DNA of 64,000 nucleotides, taken from the NCBI GenBank assembly GCA_016714045.1, contig JADJNY010000007.1:186001-250000 (forward strand). The letters run 5' to 3'. The DNA comes from Planctomycetota bacterium. Its GTDB lineage: Bacteria; Planctomycetota; UBA1135; GCA-002686595. Below the pieces are notes generated by a model. It made no database searches. It was not told the origin of the DNA and saw only the letters and a program-made list of their open reading frames with translations. Shown here piece after piece: positions 9,065 to 18,399 of this stretch; within the stretch, counting starts at the first letter, position 1, and each line of letters opens with the position of its first letter. The translations under genes and the position numbers were made by a program.

Positions 9065-10279
9065 ATGGACGCCTTCACTCCTCGGCGCGAGGACCGCTTC
9101 ACCTTCGGACTCTGGACCGTCGGCAACCCCGGCCGCGATCCCTTCGGCGAGCCCGTGCGCGCCGTGCAGAAGCCGACGCGCATCGTCGAGAAGCTCGCGC
9201 AGTGCGGCGCCTACGGCGTCAACCTGCACGACGACGACCTCGTGCCGTTCGGCTCTTCCGCGGCGCAGCGCGACGCCATCGTGCGCGACTTCAAGGCCGC
9301 GCTCGAAGCGCACGGGCTCGTCGTTCCGATGGCGACGACGAACCTCTTCTCGCAACCCGTCTTCAAGGACGGCGCGTTCACGTCGAACGACCCCGGGGTG
9401 CGTGCGTTCGCGCTGCAGAAGACGATGAAGGCGATCGACCTCGGCGTCGAGCTCGGCGCGAAGGCCTACGTCTTCTGGGGCGGACGCGAGGGCACCGAGG
9501 CCGACGCGTGCCGCGACCCGCGGGCCGCCATCGCGCGCATGCGCGAGGCGATGGACTTCCTGTGCGCGTATGTGAAGGACCAGCGGTACGACCTCGTGTT
9601 CGCGCTCGAGGCGAAGCCGAACGAGCCGCGCGGCGACATGTACTTCCCGACGACGGGGCACATGCTCCACTTCATCTCGACCCTGCAGCACGCCGCGATG
9701 GTGGGGGTGAACCCCGAGGTCGCGCACGAGACGATGTCCGGGCTCTCGTTCGTGCACGCGGTTGCGCAGTCGATGGAGTGCGGGAAGCTCTTCCACATCG
9801 ACCTGAACGGCCAGAAGATCGGGCGCTACGACCAGGACCTGCGCTTCGGATCGGAGGACCTGAAGCAGGCGTTCCTGCTCGTGCGCCTGCTCGAGGGCAC
9901 CGACCCCGACGCGGCGAAGGCCCCGCGCGGCGCGCACCCGGCGCGGCAGGCGCGCTACACGGGCCCGCTGCACTTCGACAGCCATGCGTACCGCACGGAG
10001 GACGACGAAGGCGTGTGGGCGTTCGCCGTGGGCTCGATGCGCACGTACAAGCTGCTCCACGCGCGCGCGAAGGCCTTCGACGCCGACCCCGAGGTGCGCG
10101 CGCTGATCGCCGAGCGCCGCGACGCGGCGCTCGACCCCTTGTGCGCGCGCTACACGAGCGAGAACGCCCGCGCGCTGCGCGCGGCGCCGATCGACCCCGT
10201 CGCGCTCGCGCAGCGCGGGCTCGCGTGGGAGCGCCTCGACCAGCTGCTCGTCGAGCACCTGCTCGGCGTCCGCGGGTGA
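9065..10279 (+). CDS. xylA: Xylose isomerase
   Basis: This 404-residue TIM-barrel enzyme matches the shorter actinobacterial-type xylose isomerase. Motifs in order are GVNLHDDDLVPFG (catalytic His), AYVFWGGREG, LEAKPNEPRGDMY (metal Glu and Lys), the VNPEVAHETM segment, HIDLNGQKIGRYDQD (metal Asp residues) and LHFDSHAYRTED. It converts D-xylose to D-xylulose in the cytoplasm, and the next gene is the matching kinase 7 bases downstream. The ATG at 9065 gives the canonical N-terminus; the same frame is open far upstream inside the previous gene, but that stretch is a shadow. Confidence 0.93.
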   Translation: MDAFTPRREDRFTFGLWTVGNPGRDPFGEPVRAVQKPTRIVEKLAQCGAYGVNLHDDDLVPFGSSAAQRDAIVRDFKAALEAHGLVVPMATTNLFSQPVFKDGAFTSNDPGVRAFALQKTMKAIDLGVELGAKAYVFWGGREGTEADACRDPRAAIARMREAMDFLCAYVKDQRYDLVFALEAKPNEPRGDMYFPTTGHMLHFISTLQHAAMVGVNPEVAHETMSGLSFVHAVAQSMECGKLFHIDLNGQKIGRYDQDLRFGSEDLKQAFLLVRLLEGTDPDAAKAPRGAHPARQARYTGPLHFDSHAYRTEDDEGVWAFAVGSMRTYKLLHARAKAFDADPEVRALIAERRDAALDPLCARYTSENARALRAAPIDPVALAQRGLAWERLDQLLVEHLLGVRG

Positions 10280-10286
10280 CGCTCAC

Positions 10287-11768
10287 ATGGCGGTGAAAGG
10301 CGAGCTCTTCCTCGGCCTCGACGTCGGGACGCAGGGCACGAAGGCGCTGCTCGTCGACGCCGACAAGCGCGCCGTCGTCGCGCGCGCGTCCTTCGCGTAC
10401 GGGCTGATCGAGGGCCTTCCGCCCGGAGCGGCGGAGCAGCACCCGCACACCTGGATCGAAGCGATCGTCGCGGTCGTCGGGCAGGTGTTCCGCCGGCGCG
10501 AGGGCGCGAAGCGGCGTCTCGCGGCCATCGCGGTCTCTGGACAGCAGCACGGGTGCGTCCTGCTCGACGCGCGCGGCAGCGTGTTGCGCCCCGCGAAGCT
10601 CTGGTGCGACACGAGCACCGCGGCCGAGGCGCGTGAGCTCTCCGAACGCCTCGGACGGCGCGTGCCCGCGGGCTTCACCGCGTCCAAGGTGCTGTGGACG
10701 AAGCGGCGCGAGCCCGAGCTCTGGCGCCACGTCGCGCGCGTGATGCTCCCGCACGACTACGTGAACTTCGCGCTGACGGGCGAGCACGCCGCCGAGTGCG
10801 GTGACGCGTCGGGCACCGGCTGGTTCGACGCCGAAGCGCGCGCGTACGACTCGTTCGCGCTCGACGCGATCGACGCGCGGCTCTGCCGGTGCATCGCGCC
10901 GCTCGCGGCCCCCGACGCGATCGTCGGCACCGTGTCGATCGAGGCCGCAGAGCGGTTCGGCTTGCCGCGCGGCGTGCCCGTCGCGTGCGGCAGCGGCGAC
11001 AACATGCTCTCCGCGTTCGGCGCGGGCGCGGTCGAGCCGGGCATCGGCGTCTTGTCCCTCGGCACGTCCGCGACGATCTCGGCGCCGTCCTCGTCCTACA
11101 TCGCCGACCCCGCGGGGCTCGTGGCACCCTTCTCCGACGCGACGGGGCAGTGGCTGCCGCTCTTGTGCGTCATGAACGCGACGGGCGTGCTCGAAGAGCT
11201 CCGTGCCGCGTTCGGCATGGACCACGCGCGGCTCACGGAGCTCGCGCGCGCGGTCGAGCCGGGCGCGCGCGGCGTGCTCTTCGCGCCGTACCTCGTCGGC
11301 GAGCGCGTGCCCGACCTGCCGAACGCGCGCGGTGTGGGCCTCGACGGGCTGGCGCCCGGTTCGTTCGCGCCGGGCGTCCTGTACCGCGCGGCGCTCGAGG
11401 GCGTCGCGCTCAACCTCGCGTGGGGTCTCGAGCGCATGCGCGCGCTCGGGCTCGAGCTCGGCACGCTGCGCGTCGCGGGCGGAGCGGCGAAGAACGAGCT
11501 GTGGCTCGAGATCCTCGCCAACGCGCTCGACGCGCGCATCGAGCGGCTCGAGGAAGCGGAGACCGCGGCGCTCGGGGCCGCGCTGCAGGCCGCGTGGGCC
11601 GTGCGCCGGGCGCGCGGCGAGAAGAGCGATCCGCGCGGGCTCGCGCGCCTGCTCGTGCGCCGGAAGGGCGAGGTCCTGCGCCCGCGCGCGGAGCTCGTCC
11701 GCACGTACCGCCACGCGCGGCTGCGCTACACGACGCTCGTGTCGACGCGCTTCAACCTACCGCGCTGA
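10287..11768 (+). CDS. xylB: Xylulokinase
   Basis: This 493-residue FGGY-family sugar kinase starts with the phosphate-binding loop FLGLDVGTQGTKALLVD. It continues with the ISGQQHG-like segment AVSGQQHGCVLL, DASGTGWFD, SGDNMLSAFG and the C-terminal adenosine motif VAGGAAKNELW. The QQHG motif and the upstream xylose isomerase point to D-xylulose 5-phosphorylation, feeding the pentose phosphate pathway. Length is normal for XylB. It ends 11 bases before the stop of the convergent peptidase gene, with only a short GAGCG/CGCTC stem between them. Confidence 0.92.
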   Translation: MAVKGELFLGLDVGTQGTKALLVDADKRAVVARASFAYGLIEGLPPGAAEQHPHTWIEAIVAVVGQVFRRREGAKRRLAAIAVSGQQHGCVLLDARGSVLRPAKLWCDTSTAAEARELSERLGRRVPAGFTASKVLWTKRREPELWRHVARVMLPHDYVNFALTGEHAAECGDASGTGWFDAEARAYDSFALDAIDARLCRCIAPLAAPDAIVGTVSIEAAERFGLPRGVPVACGSGDNMLSAFGAGAVEPGIGVLSLGTSATISAPSSSYIADPAGLVAPFSDATGQWLPLLCVMNATGVLEELRAAFGMDHARLTELARAVEPGARGVLFAPYLVGERVPDLPNARGVGLDGLAPGSFAPGVLYRAALEGVALNLAWGLERMRALGLELGTLRVAGGAAKNELWLEILANALDARIERLEEAETAALGAALQAAWAVRRARGEKSDPRGLARLLVRRKGEVLRPRAELVRTYRHARLRYTTLVSTRFNLPR

Positions 11769-11779
11769 GAGCGTGGCGC

Positions 11780-13339
11780 TCACTGCGGGTCCTTCGGCTT
11801 CGGCGGACCGTCGGGTCGCGGCGGCTCGCCCTCGCCCGGCTTCGGCTTCTCCTTCTCGCCGTCGCCGTCGAGGTCGATCCACGGGTCGTCGTAGCCGATC
11901 TCCTTCGCGAGCGCCTTCAGGCGCTCGGCCTCGGCCTTGTCGCTCCGCTCGAGCGCGTCGGCGAGGTCGAAGTAGAACTTGCCGCTCAACGGGTCGATCG
12001 CGAGCGCCTGCTTCATCGCGTCGATCGCCTCGGAGGTCTTCCCTTCCGTCCGGTAGAGCTCCGCGAGCTCGCTGTACACGAGCGCGTTCTTCGAGCCCTT
12101 CTCGATCGCCTCCTTGAAGAGCCGCGTCGCGCGGAGCTTCCGCCCCGTCTCCTTCGCCTTGAACGCCGCCTTCTCGAGCCCGGTGGTCGTGACGAGCGTC
12201 AGCTTCTCGTCGATGTAGTCGTGCCACTCCTTCTCGAGCTTGCGCAGCGCGGGCGCGTCCTTGATCCCGAGCTCGCTCATGAAGACGGTCAGCACGTCGT
12301 CCTGCTTGATCGTCGTCATGCCCGCGGGGCCGGACTCCTTCAGGACGCCCTTCGCGTTCGGGAGCGAGAGGAAGAACTTGACGAACTTGTCCTTGTACGC
12401 GGGCGTGTTCATCAAGAAGTGGACGAGCGTCCAACCCCACGTGTAGTGCTCGTACGCGCCCTCCTTCGTGACGAGCTTCGAGAGCTCCATGCGGTTGCCG
12501 CCCGCGATGTCCGTCTGCACCTCGCAGAGCCGGCCCTCCTGCACGAGGCCGACCGTGAGCTTCTTCTTCTCCGGATCCCACGCGGACGCGCCGTAGTACT
12601 CGGCGAGCGACTCGCCGGGGAAGTGCGGGTACGCGAAGCGCTGGTCGATCAGCTGCTGCAGGTAGTGGTTCGCTTCGTGGAACATCACGTCCTCCGTGAG
12701 CGCGGGATCCAGTCGCTCGTAGAAGATGTTCAGGTCCCACGGCTTCACGAAGCGGAAGTAGCCGAGCACGCCCTGCGGGACGCCGCCGATCTGGTGGAAG
12801 CTCTCCTCGTCGACGTAGAAGCAGACGGGCAGGCGGTCTTCTTGCTTCGGCACCTTCAGCTTCCACGTCTTCGCGAACGCGTCGAAGTAGGCCTCCATCG
12901 CCTCGCGGTACGGATCGAAGACGTGGTCAGGGAGCGTGTGCTCGAAGCGGAACCACTTCGTCTCGACGATCGCGCGATTGCGCCACTCGCCGCGCGCCTT
13001 CATCTGCTCGAGCGACTTCTTGTGCTTCTCGACGCGCTTCGCGACGAGTTGGTCGCGCTGCGGCGGCGTGATCCACTTGCCCTCGAAGCGCACCATGCCC
13101 TTCGCGGTCTGCGCTTTCTCTTCGTCGGACTTGGGGACGAACTGCTTGTCCTCCTCGAGCACGGCGTCGTGGATCATCTCGGCGGGGACGAGGATTGTCC
13201 CGTGCTCGTACTGGACCTCGATGCCTCCGTCGACGCGGTGCATCGGCTTCTGGTCGAGGATGCGGCCGTCCTTCAGCATCAGGAGGTCGGCGGAGGCCGG
13301 GAGCGCGAGCAGGAGGCCCGCGAAGAGCGACGCGCGCAT
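11780..13339 (-). CDS. Secreted DUF1570-like zinc peptidase with TPR tail
   Basis: This 519-residue protein has a signal peptide (MRASLFAGLLLALPASA) and a small beta domain with LKDGRIL, common in planctomycete exported proteins. A peptidase-like domain carries HEANH, which fits the HExxH zinc motif, with a downstream ESLAEYYG supplying a third ligand. TPR-like helices (SELAELYRTEGKTSEAID and the following repeat) and a charged Pro/Lys tail end it. The upstream in-frame ATG at 13486 is rejected because it would bury the signal peptide. It follows a related gene by 8 bases, probably in one operon. Substrate is unknown. Confidence 0.8.
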   Translation of the reverse strand: MRASLFAGLLLALPASADLLMLKDGRILDQKPMHRVDGGIEVQYEHGTILVPAEMIHDAVLEEDKQFVPKSDEEKAQTAKGMVRFEGKWITPPQRDQLVAKRVEKHKKSLEQMKARGEWRNRAIVETKWFRFEHTLPDHVFDPYREAMEAYFDAFAKTWKLKVPKQEDRLPVCFYVDEESFHQIGGVPQGVLGYFRFVKPWDLNIFYERLDPALTEDVMFHEANHYLQQLIDQRFAYPHFPGESLAEYYGASAWDPEKKKLTVGLVQEGRLCEVQTDIAGGNRMELSKLVTKEGAYEHYTWGWTLVHFLMNTPAYKDKFVKFFLSLPNAKGVLKESGPAGMTTIKQDDVLTVFMSELGIKDAPALRKLEKEWHDYIDEKLTLVTTTGLEKAAFKAKETGRKLRATRLFKEAIEKGSKNALVYSELAELYRTEGKTSEAIDAMKQALAIDPLSGKFYFDLADALERSDKAEAERLKALAKEIGYDDPWIDLDGDGEKEKPKPGEGEPPRPDGPPKPKDPQ

Positions 13340-13347
13340 GGGGGAGC

Positions 13348-13587
13348 TCACTGCAGGGACTTCTCGTAGGCTTCCTTGAACTTCTTCCAGTCGTCGTCGG
13401 TCCAGCCGACGAAGGTGCGCTTGAACGTCTCCTCCAGGAGGCGCTTCTCCGCCTGTGAGAAGGTCTGGTGCTGGTCCTTGAACCACGCGTCCTCCTCCTC
13501 CTCCGTCTGCGGCTGCTTCGGCGCGTCGCCCTGGCCCGCTTCCTTCTCCTTGCGCACCTCGGCCACGACCGCCTTCAGGTTGCGCAT
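13348..13587 (-). CDS. C-terminal part of the upstream secreted protein, shifted out of frame
   Basis: Read from the ATG at 13587 this gives 79 residues rich in charged amino acids (ending KKFKEAYEKSLQ). The coding frame extends back to about 13610 with GADPFSEYM, directly continuing the protein encoded at 13604-14998. I see it as the C-terminus of that protein, detached by one extra base, and not as an independent gene. The last third resembles the helical tail typical of DUF1570-like proteins. Confidence 0.55.
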   Translation of the reverse strand: MRNLKAVVAEVRKEKEAGQGDAPKQPQTEEEEDAWFKDQHQTFSQAEKRLLEETFKRTFVGWTDDDWKKFKEAYEKSLQ

Positions 13588-13603
13588 GTACTCGGAAAAC
13601 GGG

Positions 13604-14998
13604 TCAGCTCCCCGTCTTCTTGTTCTTCGCGGCGGCGCCGGTGACGAAGTAGCCGAAAAGCTGCGCGCTGTCCTGCTTGCGACCGAAGTCGCGGAACTCC
13701 TCGTCGCCGAGCATGAGGACTTCGCGCGGTGCGGTGAGCTTGCCCTCGCGGAGACGCTCGCGGACCTCGTCCTGGTTCCAGTAGTCCTTGCCGAACTCCG
13801 CCTGGCCGTTCTTCGCGACGTGGATGTGACCGACGAAGTGGTCGATGCCGACGGAGAGCCAGCCTGGCATCGAGAGCTGGAGGTCACGGTCGCGGTCGCG
13901 CAGCCAGATGTCCTTGACCGCGCGGTTGATCCGCTCGAGCTGATAGCTCGTCTTGCCTTCGTAGTCTTGGTAGGTGGTGATCTCGAGGTCGTTGGCGGAG
14001 AAGTAGTTGCCGCCCTTGTAGAAGCTGTTGTACTCGTCCTGGTTCGCGCAGATGCGCAGGATCGGCGCGCGGACGTACTCCTTGTCGCCGACGAACGGGA
14101 ACGTCTTGTCGAGCCAGCTCCAGACCGCTTCGCATTGGTCGACGATGCTCTTCGCGAACTTCTCGTCGGCGTGGTTCATCACGAGGAAGCGGCCGATCTT
14201 CTGGAGCTTCCAGCCCGCCGGCGCGGTCTTCGTCGCCTTGTCCTGCGACTTCTGCTCCATGCTCTGCCGGCGCAGCTTGCGTTCCTCCGTCGAGAGCTTG
14301 TCGAGATCGAGCTGCGACCAGAAGTCCGTCCCGGAGGTCGAGACCTCGTGCAGCGGTCCGCCCTTGCGCGGCGTCGTCTTGAACGAGGCGAAGCAGCGCT
14401 TGAGCTCGTTCTCGAGCTTGTCGACGGCGCTCTCGAGCACCTCGAACTGCACGGCCACGTCGACGTCGGGGATGTGGTAGACGTACGTGAAGATGCGCTT
14501 CGGACCGTCCTGCGAGAGCTTCTCGACCTTGATCTCGTAGCGCGTCGCCGCGATGTCGCCGACCTTCACTTCCTTCTCGTCGGAGACGTACCAGCCGCCG
14601 CCCGAATAACGGCCCTTCAAGAAGTCCTTGTAGTCCTTGTAGGGGTTCTCGACGAAGATGCGGATCTCGGTGACGCCCGCCTCGGTCTCTTTCTTGTCGA
14701 CCTTCACCTTCTCCTTCATCGCCTCGGAGACGAACGCGATGATCTGCATGTCGGGCTTGTGCTCGCTCGTCCAGCCGCCGCCCTTCTCCGTGTGGAAGTA
14801 GCTCTTGTCGGAGAGGAACTTCGCGACCATCCAGCGCTCGTCGAGGCTCAACGGGATCGCGGCCCAGGTCTTCGGATAGGAGAGCTTGATCCCGAGGCGC
14901 GTGTCGACGTGCTCTCCGGCGCCGGGGGCCGGGGACGTGAACGAGAGCGCGAATGTGGCGAGGGCCGTGAACGCGAGCGCGGTGAGCCGGGCGATCAT
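13604..14998 (-). CDS. Secreted protein, degenerate DUF1570-like domain (frameshifted near the 3' end)
   Basis: This 464-residue product has a signal peptide (MIARLTALAFTALATFA). The N-terminal domain (about 30-220) has Lys/Tyr-rich strands around LGIKLSYPKTW. The C-terminal half resembles the peptidase-like fold of its neighbour, but the expected HExxH position reads WLSVGIDHFVGHI, so it is probably not catalytic. The frame ends after KNKKTGS at a TGA. Removing one G from the run at 13610-13613 continues into PFSEYM and to a stop at 13348, giving about 550 residues. The start ATG at 14998 directly precedes the signal peptide. Operon with the peptidase gene downstream is likely. Confidence 0.75.
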   Translation of the reverse strand: MIARLTALAFTALATFALSFTSPAPGAGEHVDTRLGIKLSYPKTWAAIPLSLDERWMVAKFLSDKSYFHTEKGGGWTSEHKPDMQIIAFVSEAMKEKVKVDKKETEAGVTEIRIFVENPYKDYKDFLKGRYSGGGWYVSDEKEVKVGDIAATRYEIKVEKLSQDGPKRIFTYVYHIPDVDVAVQFEVLESAVDKLENELKRCFASFKTTPRKGGPLHEVSTSGTDFWSQLDLDKLSTEERKLRRQSMEQKSQDKATKTAPAGWKLQKIGRFLVMNHADEKFAKSIVDQCEAVWSWLDKTFPFVGDKEYVRAPILRICANQDEYNSFYKGGNYFSANDLEITTYQDYEGKTSYQLERINRAVKDIWLRDRDRDLQLSMPGWLSVGIDHFVGHIHVAKNGQAEFGKDYWNQDEVRERLREGKLTAPREVLMLGDEEFRDFGRKQDSAQLFGYFVTGAAAKNKKTGS

Positions 14999-15123
14999 CT
15001 CTTCCTCCGAAGGACCGGGACGGTCCGTTGGAACCCATCGTGTCGAGGCGAGTTCCGCGCGACCTGCGAGCGGGCGCGCGTCGCGCGCCGCTTCGGCGGC
15101 CGCCGATCGGAACCGCCCCGAGT

Positions 15124-16167
15124 CTACCGCGCCCCGGCCCGGGACGAAATCGAGCGCCATCGCCGCTCGAAGAGGACGACCGCGACCACGCCGAGCAGCA
15201 CCGCGAACCACAGCGTGCACAGGCGGATCACGAGCGTCGCGGCGGCGGCCTTGGAGTGGGCGAGTTCGAGCGGGAGGCCTAGCGCCGCGTAGCGCCGCGA
15301 GAGGAGCGCCGTCATGGACGCTTCCGTGATCCCGAGACCACCGGGGAAGACGATCGCGACGGCGCCGGCGACCGCGGCGAGCGCGAAGGTGTAGACCGCG
15401 AACAGGAACGGCACGCCGCCCGGCACGAGCGCCGACGCGACGAGCCAGAACGCCGTGCACTCGAGCGCCCAGCCGAACGTGGCGAGCGCGGTCGGGAGCG
15501 GGATGCGGCTCGGCGCGAGGAGCGTGCGCGTGCTGCCGAGCGCCTCCTCGAGTTTCGGCGCGAAGCGGCGCACGACGGGGAGCCGACGCGCAATAGCGAG
15601 CGCGAACGCGCTCGCGGGGCTCCACGCGACGAAGGCGAGGAGCGCGGCGCACAAGGCGAAGGTCGCCCAGAACACCCACGCGTACTCGGGCGCCGTCGCG
15701 AGCCCGCCGATCGCGATGAGCACGAGGAAGCCGAGCAGGTCCGTGAACCGCTCCGCGACGACGATCGGCGCGCTCGTCGCGACGGGCGTCCCGTCGACGC
15801 GGCGCACGAGCCAGGACTTGAAGGCCTCGCCCATCTTCCCGGGCGACACGGTGAGCGCGAGACCCGAGAGGTGGATCAGGAAGGACGTCTTCCGGTCCAG
15901 CCGGATCCCGAGCTGGGTGCGGTAGAGCTCCCAGCGCACGAAGCGCACGGCGTAGTTCGCGAAGGAGAGCGCCATCGCCGCGGGGACGAGCGCCAACGGA
16001 AAGTCGGCCAGCGCGCGGCCGACCGAGGCCGCGTCCGCCCACAGCGCGAGCAATGCGTACGCCGCGAGGCCGAGCAAGACGCCGCCGAGGATGCGGCGCG
16101 CGACGCGGGCTCCGCCTTCCTCGTTCGCGGACGGTGCGCCGGACGCGCGCGGTTCGGGGGCGGACAC
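15124..16167 (-). CDS. YbhN/UPF0104-type flippase-like integral membrane protein
   Basis: This 347-residue protein has about eight hydrophobic segments and the family signature TVSPGKMGEAFKSWLVRR. The late motif FPGGLGITEASMTALL is also typical. The family includes the transmembrane domain of lysyl-phosphatidylglycerol synthase and several proposed lipid or glycolipid flippases; the C-terminal aminoacyltransferase domain is absent here. The GTG at 16167 was chosen as start; another GTG lies shortly before ARRILGG. The role is probably lipid or lipid-linked sugar movement across the inner membrane, by family analogy. Confidence 0.82.
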   Translation of the reverse strand: MSAPEPRASGAPSANEEGGARVARRILGGVLLGLAAYALLALWADAASVGRALADFPLALVPAAMALSFANYAVRFVRWELYRTQLGIRLDRKTSFLIHLSGLALTVSPGKMGEAFKSWLVRRVDGTPVATSAPIVVAERFTDLLGFLVLIAIGGLATAPEYAWVFWATFALCAALLAFVAWSPASAFALAIARRLPVVRRFAPKLEEALGSTRTLLAPSRIPLPTALATFGWALECTAFWLVASALVPGGVPFLFAVYTFALAAVAGAVAIVFPGGLGITEASMTALLSRRYAALGLPLELAHSKAAAATLVIRLCTLWFAVLLGVVAVVLFERRWRSISSRAGAR

Positions 16168-16204
16168 GGGGCGCCATGCTAGGGAGGCCGCGTACGCACG
16201 CAAG

Positions 16205-16304
16205 ATCGGGCTCGCGCGCGCCCGATTGGAAGGGCTCGTGCCCACGCACGCCGGTTGGGCTGGGCTCGCGCCCGTTCGCACCGGTGTCGGAAGGGCTCGC
16301 GCCC
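16205..16304. repeat. Four imperfect palindromes in a divergent intergenic region
   Basis: The core GGGCTCGCGCCC or a close variant occurs at about 16208-16223 (lengthened, inside an ATCGGGC/GCCCGAT stem), 16232-16243, 16262-16273 and 16293-16304. Spacing is roughly 24-31 bases. The array lies between the divergent starts of the flippase and the small membrane protein, so it could hold operator sites or be an intergenic repeat family. Confidence 0.5.
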
Positions 16305-16335
16305 GCGCGAGCCGGCCGCTACGCTCACCGCTTCG

Positions 16336-16884
16336 ATGCCGCCCGACGTCCTCCCCTGGCTCGTCCTCGCGCTCCTCGGTCTCGCCGTCGGCGTGCTCGT
16401 GCTCCTGACGCGGCTCGTGCAGCGCCTCGAGGCGATCGAGCGCCGGCTCGGCTCGTCCGAGCAGGTCGCGACGATCGCGAGCGCCGTCCAGGAGCTCGCG
16501 CGCGCCCACGCCGAGCTCGACGTGCGACGCGTGGAGCACGTCTTGATCGACATCCGCGACGGCCAGCGGCGCGTCGAAGACCGTCTGATCGGCGCACTCG
16601 AGTCGCAGGGCGGCCGGCCCGTGTCGGCGAGCGCGCTCGAGCCCGTCCACCAGGCGCTCCAGAGCACGCTGCCCGAGCGCATCGTGACGCGCCTGCTCGC
16701 GCTCGGGTACGAGCGCATCCAGTTCGTGACGCCGGTGTCCGAGGTGCAGAAGCTCTCCGCCGCGGACGGCGAGGTCGCGGTGGAGGCGCGCCGCGACGGC
16801 GCCGCGTGCAAGGGGCGCGTGCTCGTCAAGAACGGCGCCATCGCCGACCTCCAACTCCAGTCCGCCTACTCGATCTTCCCCTGA
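16336..16884 (+). CDS. Small single-pass membrane protein, function unknown
   Basis: This 182-residue protein has one N-terminal membrane helix (about residues 4-27). A coiled-coil-prone stretch follows (LVQRLEAIERRLGSSEQV onward), then a compact C-terminal domain of about 70 residues with LPERIVTRLLALGYERIQFV and GRVLVKNGAIADLQLQ. I do not recognise the family. The ATG at 16336 places the membrane helix at the N-terminus; an upstream in-frame ATG at 16255 adds a low-complexity leader and is rejected. It ends 35 bases before asnS and may be cotranscribed with it. Confidence 0.7.
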   Translation: MPPDVLPWLVLALLGLAVGVLVLLTRLVQRLEAIERRLGSSEQVATIASAVQELARAHAELDVRRVEHVLIDIRDGQRRVEDRLIGALESQGGRPVSASALEPVHQALQSTLPERIVTRLLALGYERIQFVTPVSEVQKLSAADGEVAVEARRDGAACKGRVLVKNGAIADLQLQSAYSIFP

Positions 16885-16919
16885 ACCGCGCCCACGTCCT
16901 CTCGACCGCGAACGACTCC

Positions 16920-18236
<1,317 letters not shown>

Positions 18237-18250
18237 GCGCGGTCGCGCCC

Positions 18251-18315
18251 CTGGACCGCCTTACGATGCGTCGTAAAACGGTCCAGACCATTTTACGACG
18301 CATCGTAAAATGGTC
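18251..18315. terminator. Tandem AT-rich hairpins after asnS
   Basis: Hairpin 1 (18251-18286) pairs CTGGACCG with CGGTCCAG and TTACGA with TCGTAA around a TGCG loop, with a 2-base mismatch between the stems. Hairpin 2 (18286-18315) is a perfect 13-bp stem (GACCATTTTACGA) around a CGCA loop. The core of each is nearly the reverse complement of the other. The stems are AT-rich in an extremely GC-rich region. They sit between convergent genes, which suggests bidirectional termination, but neither ends in a clear T run, so an operator or processing role remains possible. Confidence 0.6.
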
Positions 18316-18399
18316 CTGCGCTCCAGCGCCGCCCCGTTCCGGTTCGCGCGCGCTGCTCGCCCTCGCAGGCGGGGGAACGGGGCGAGCGCGCGCGCCGCG

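Noticed and set aside
11767..11780. Terminator between xylB and the convergent peptidase gene
   Set aside because: Only a 5-bp stem with a 3-base loop is present and it overlaps the stop region, so the evidence is too weak.
15124..16854. An N-terminal extension of the flippase-like protein across the intergenic repeats
   Set aside because: The extension reads the opposite strand of the small membrane protein gene and the palindrome array, and lacks family similarity.
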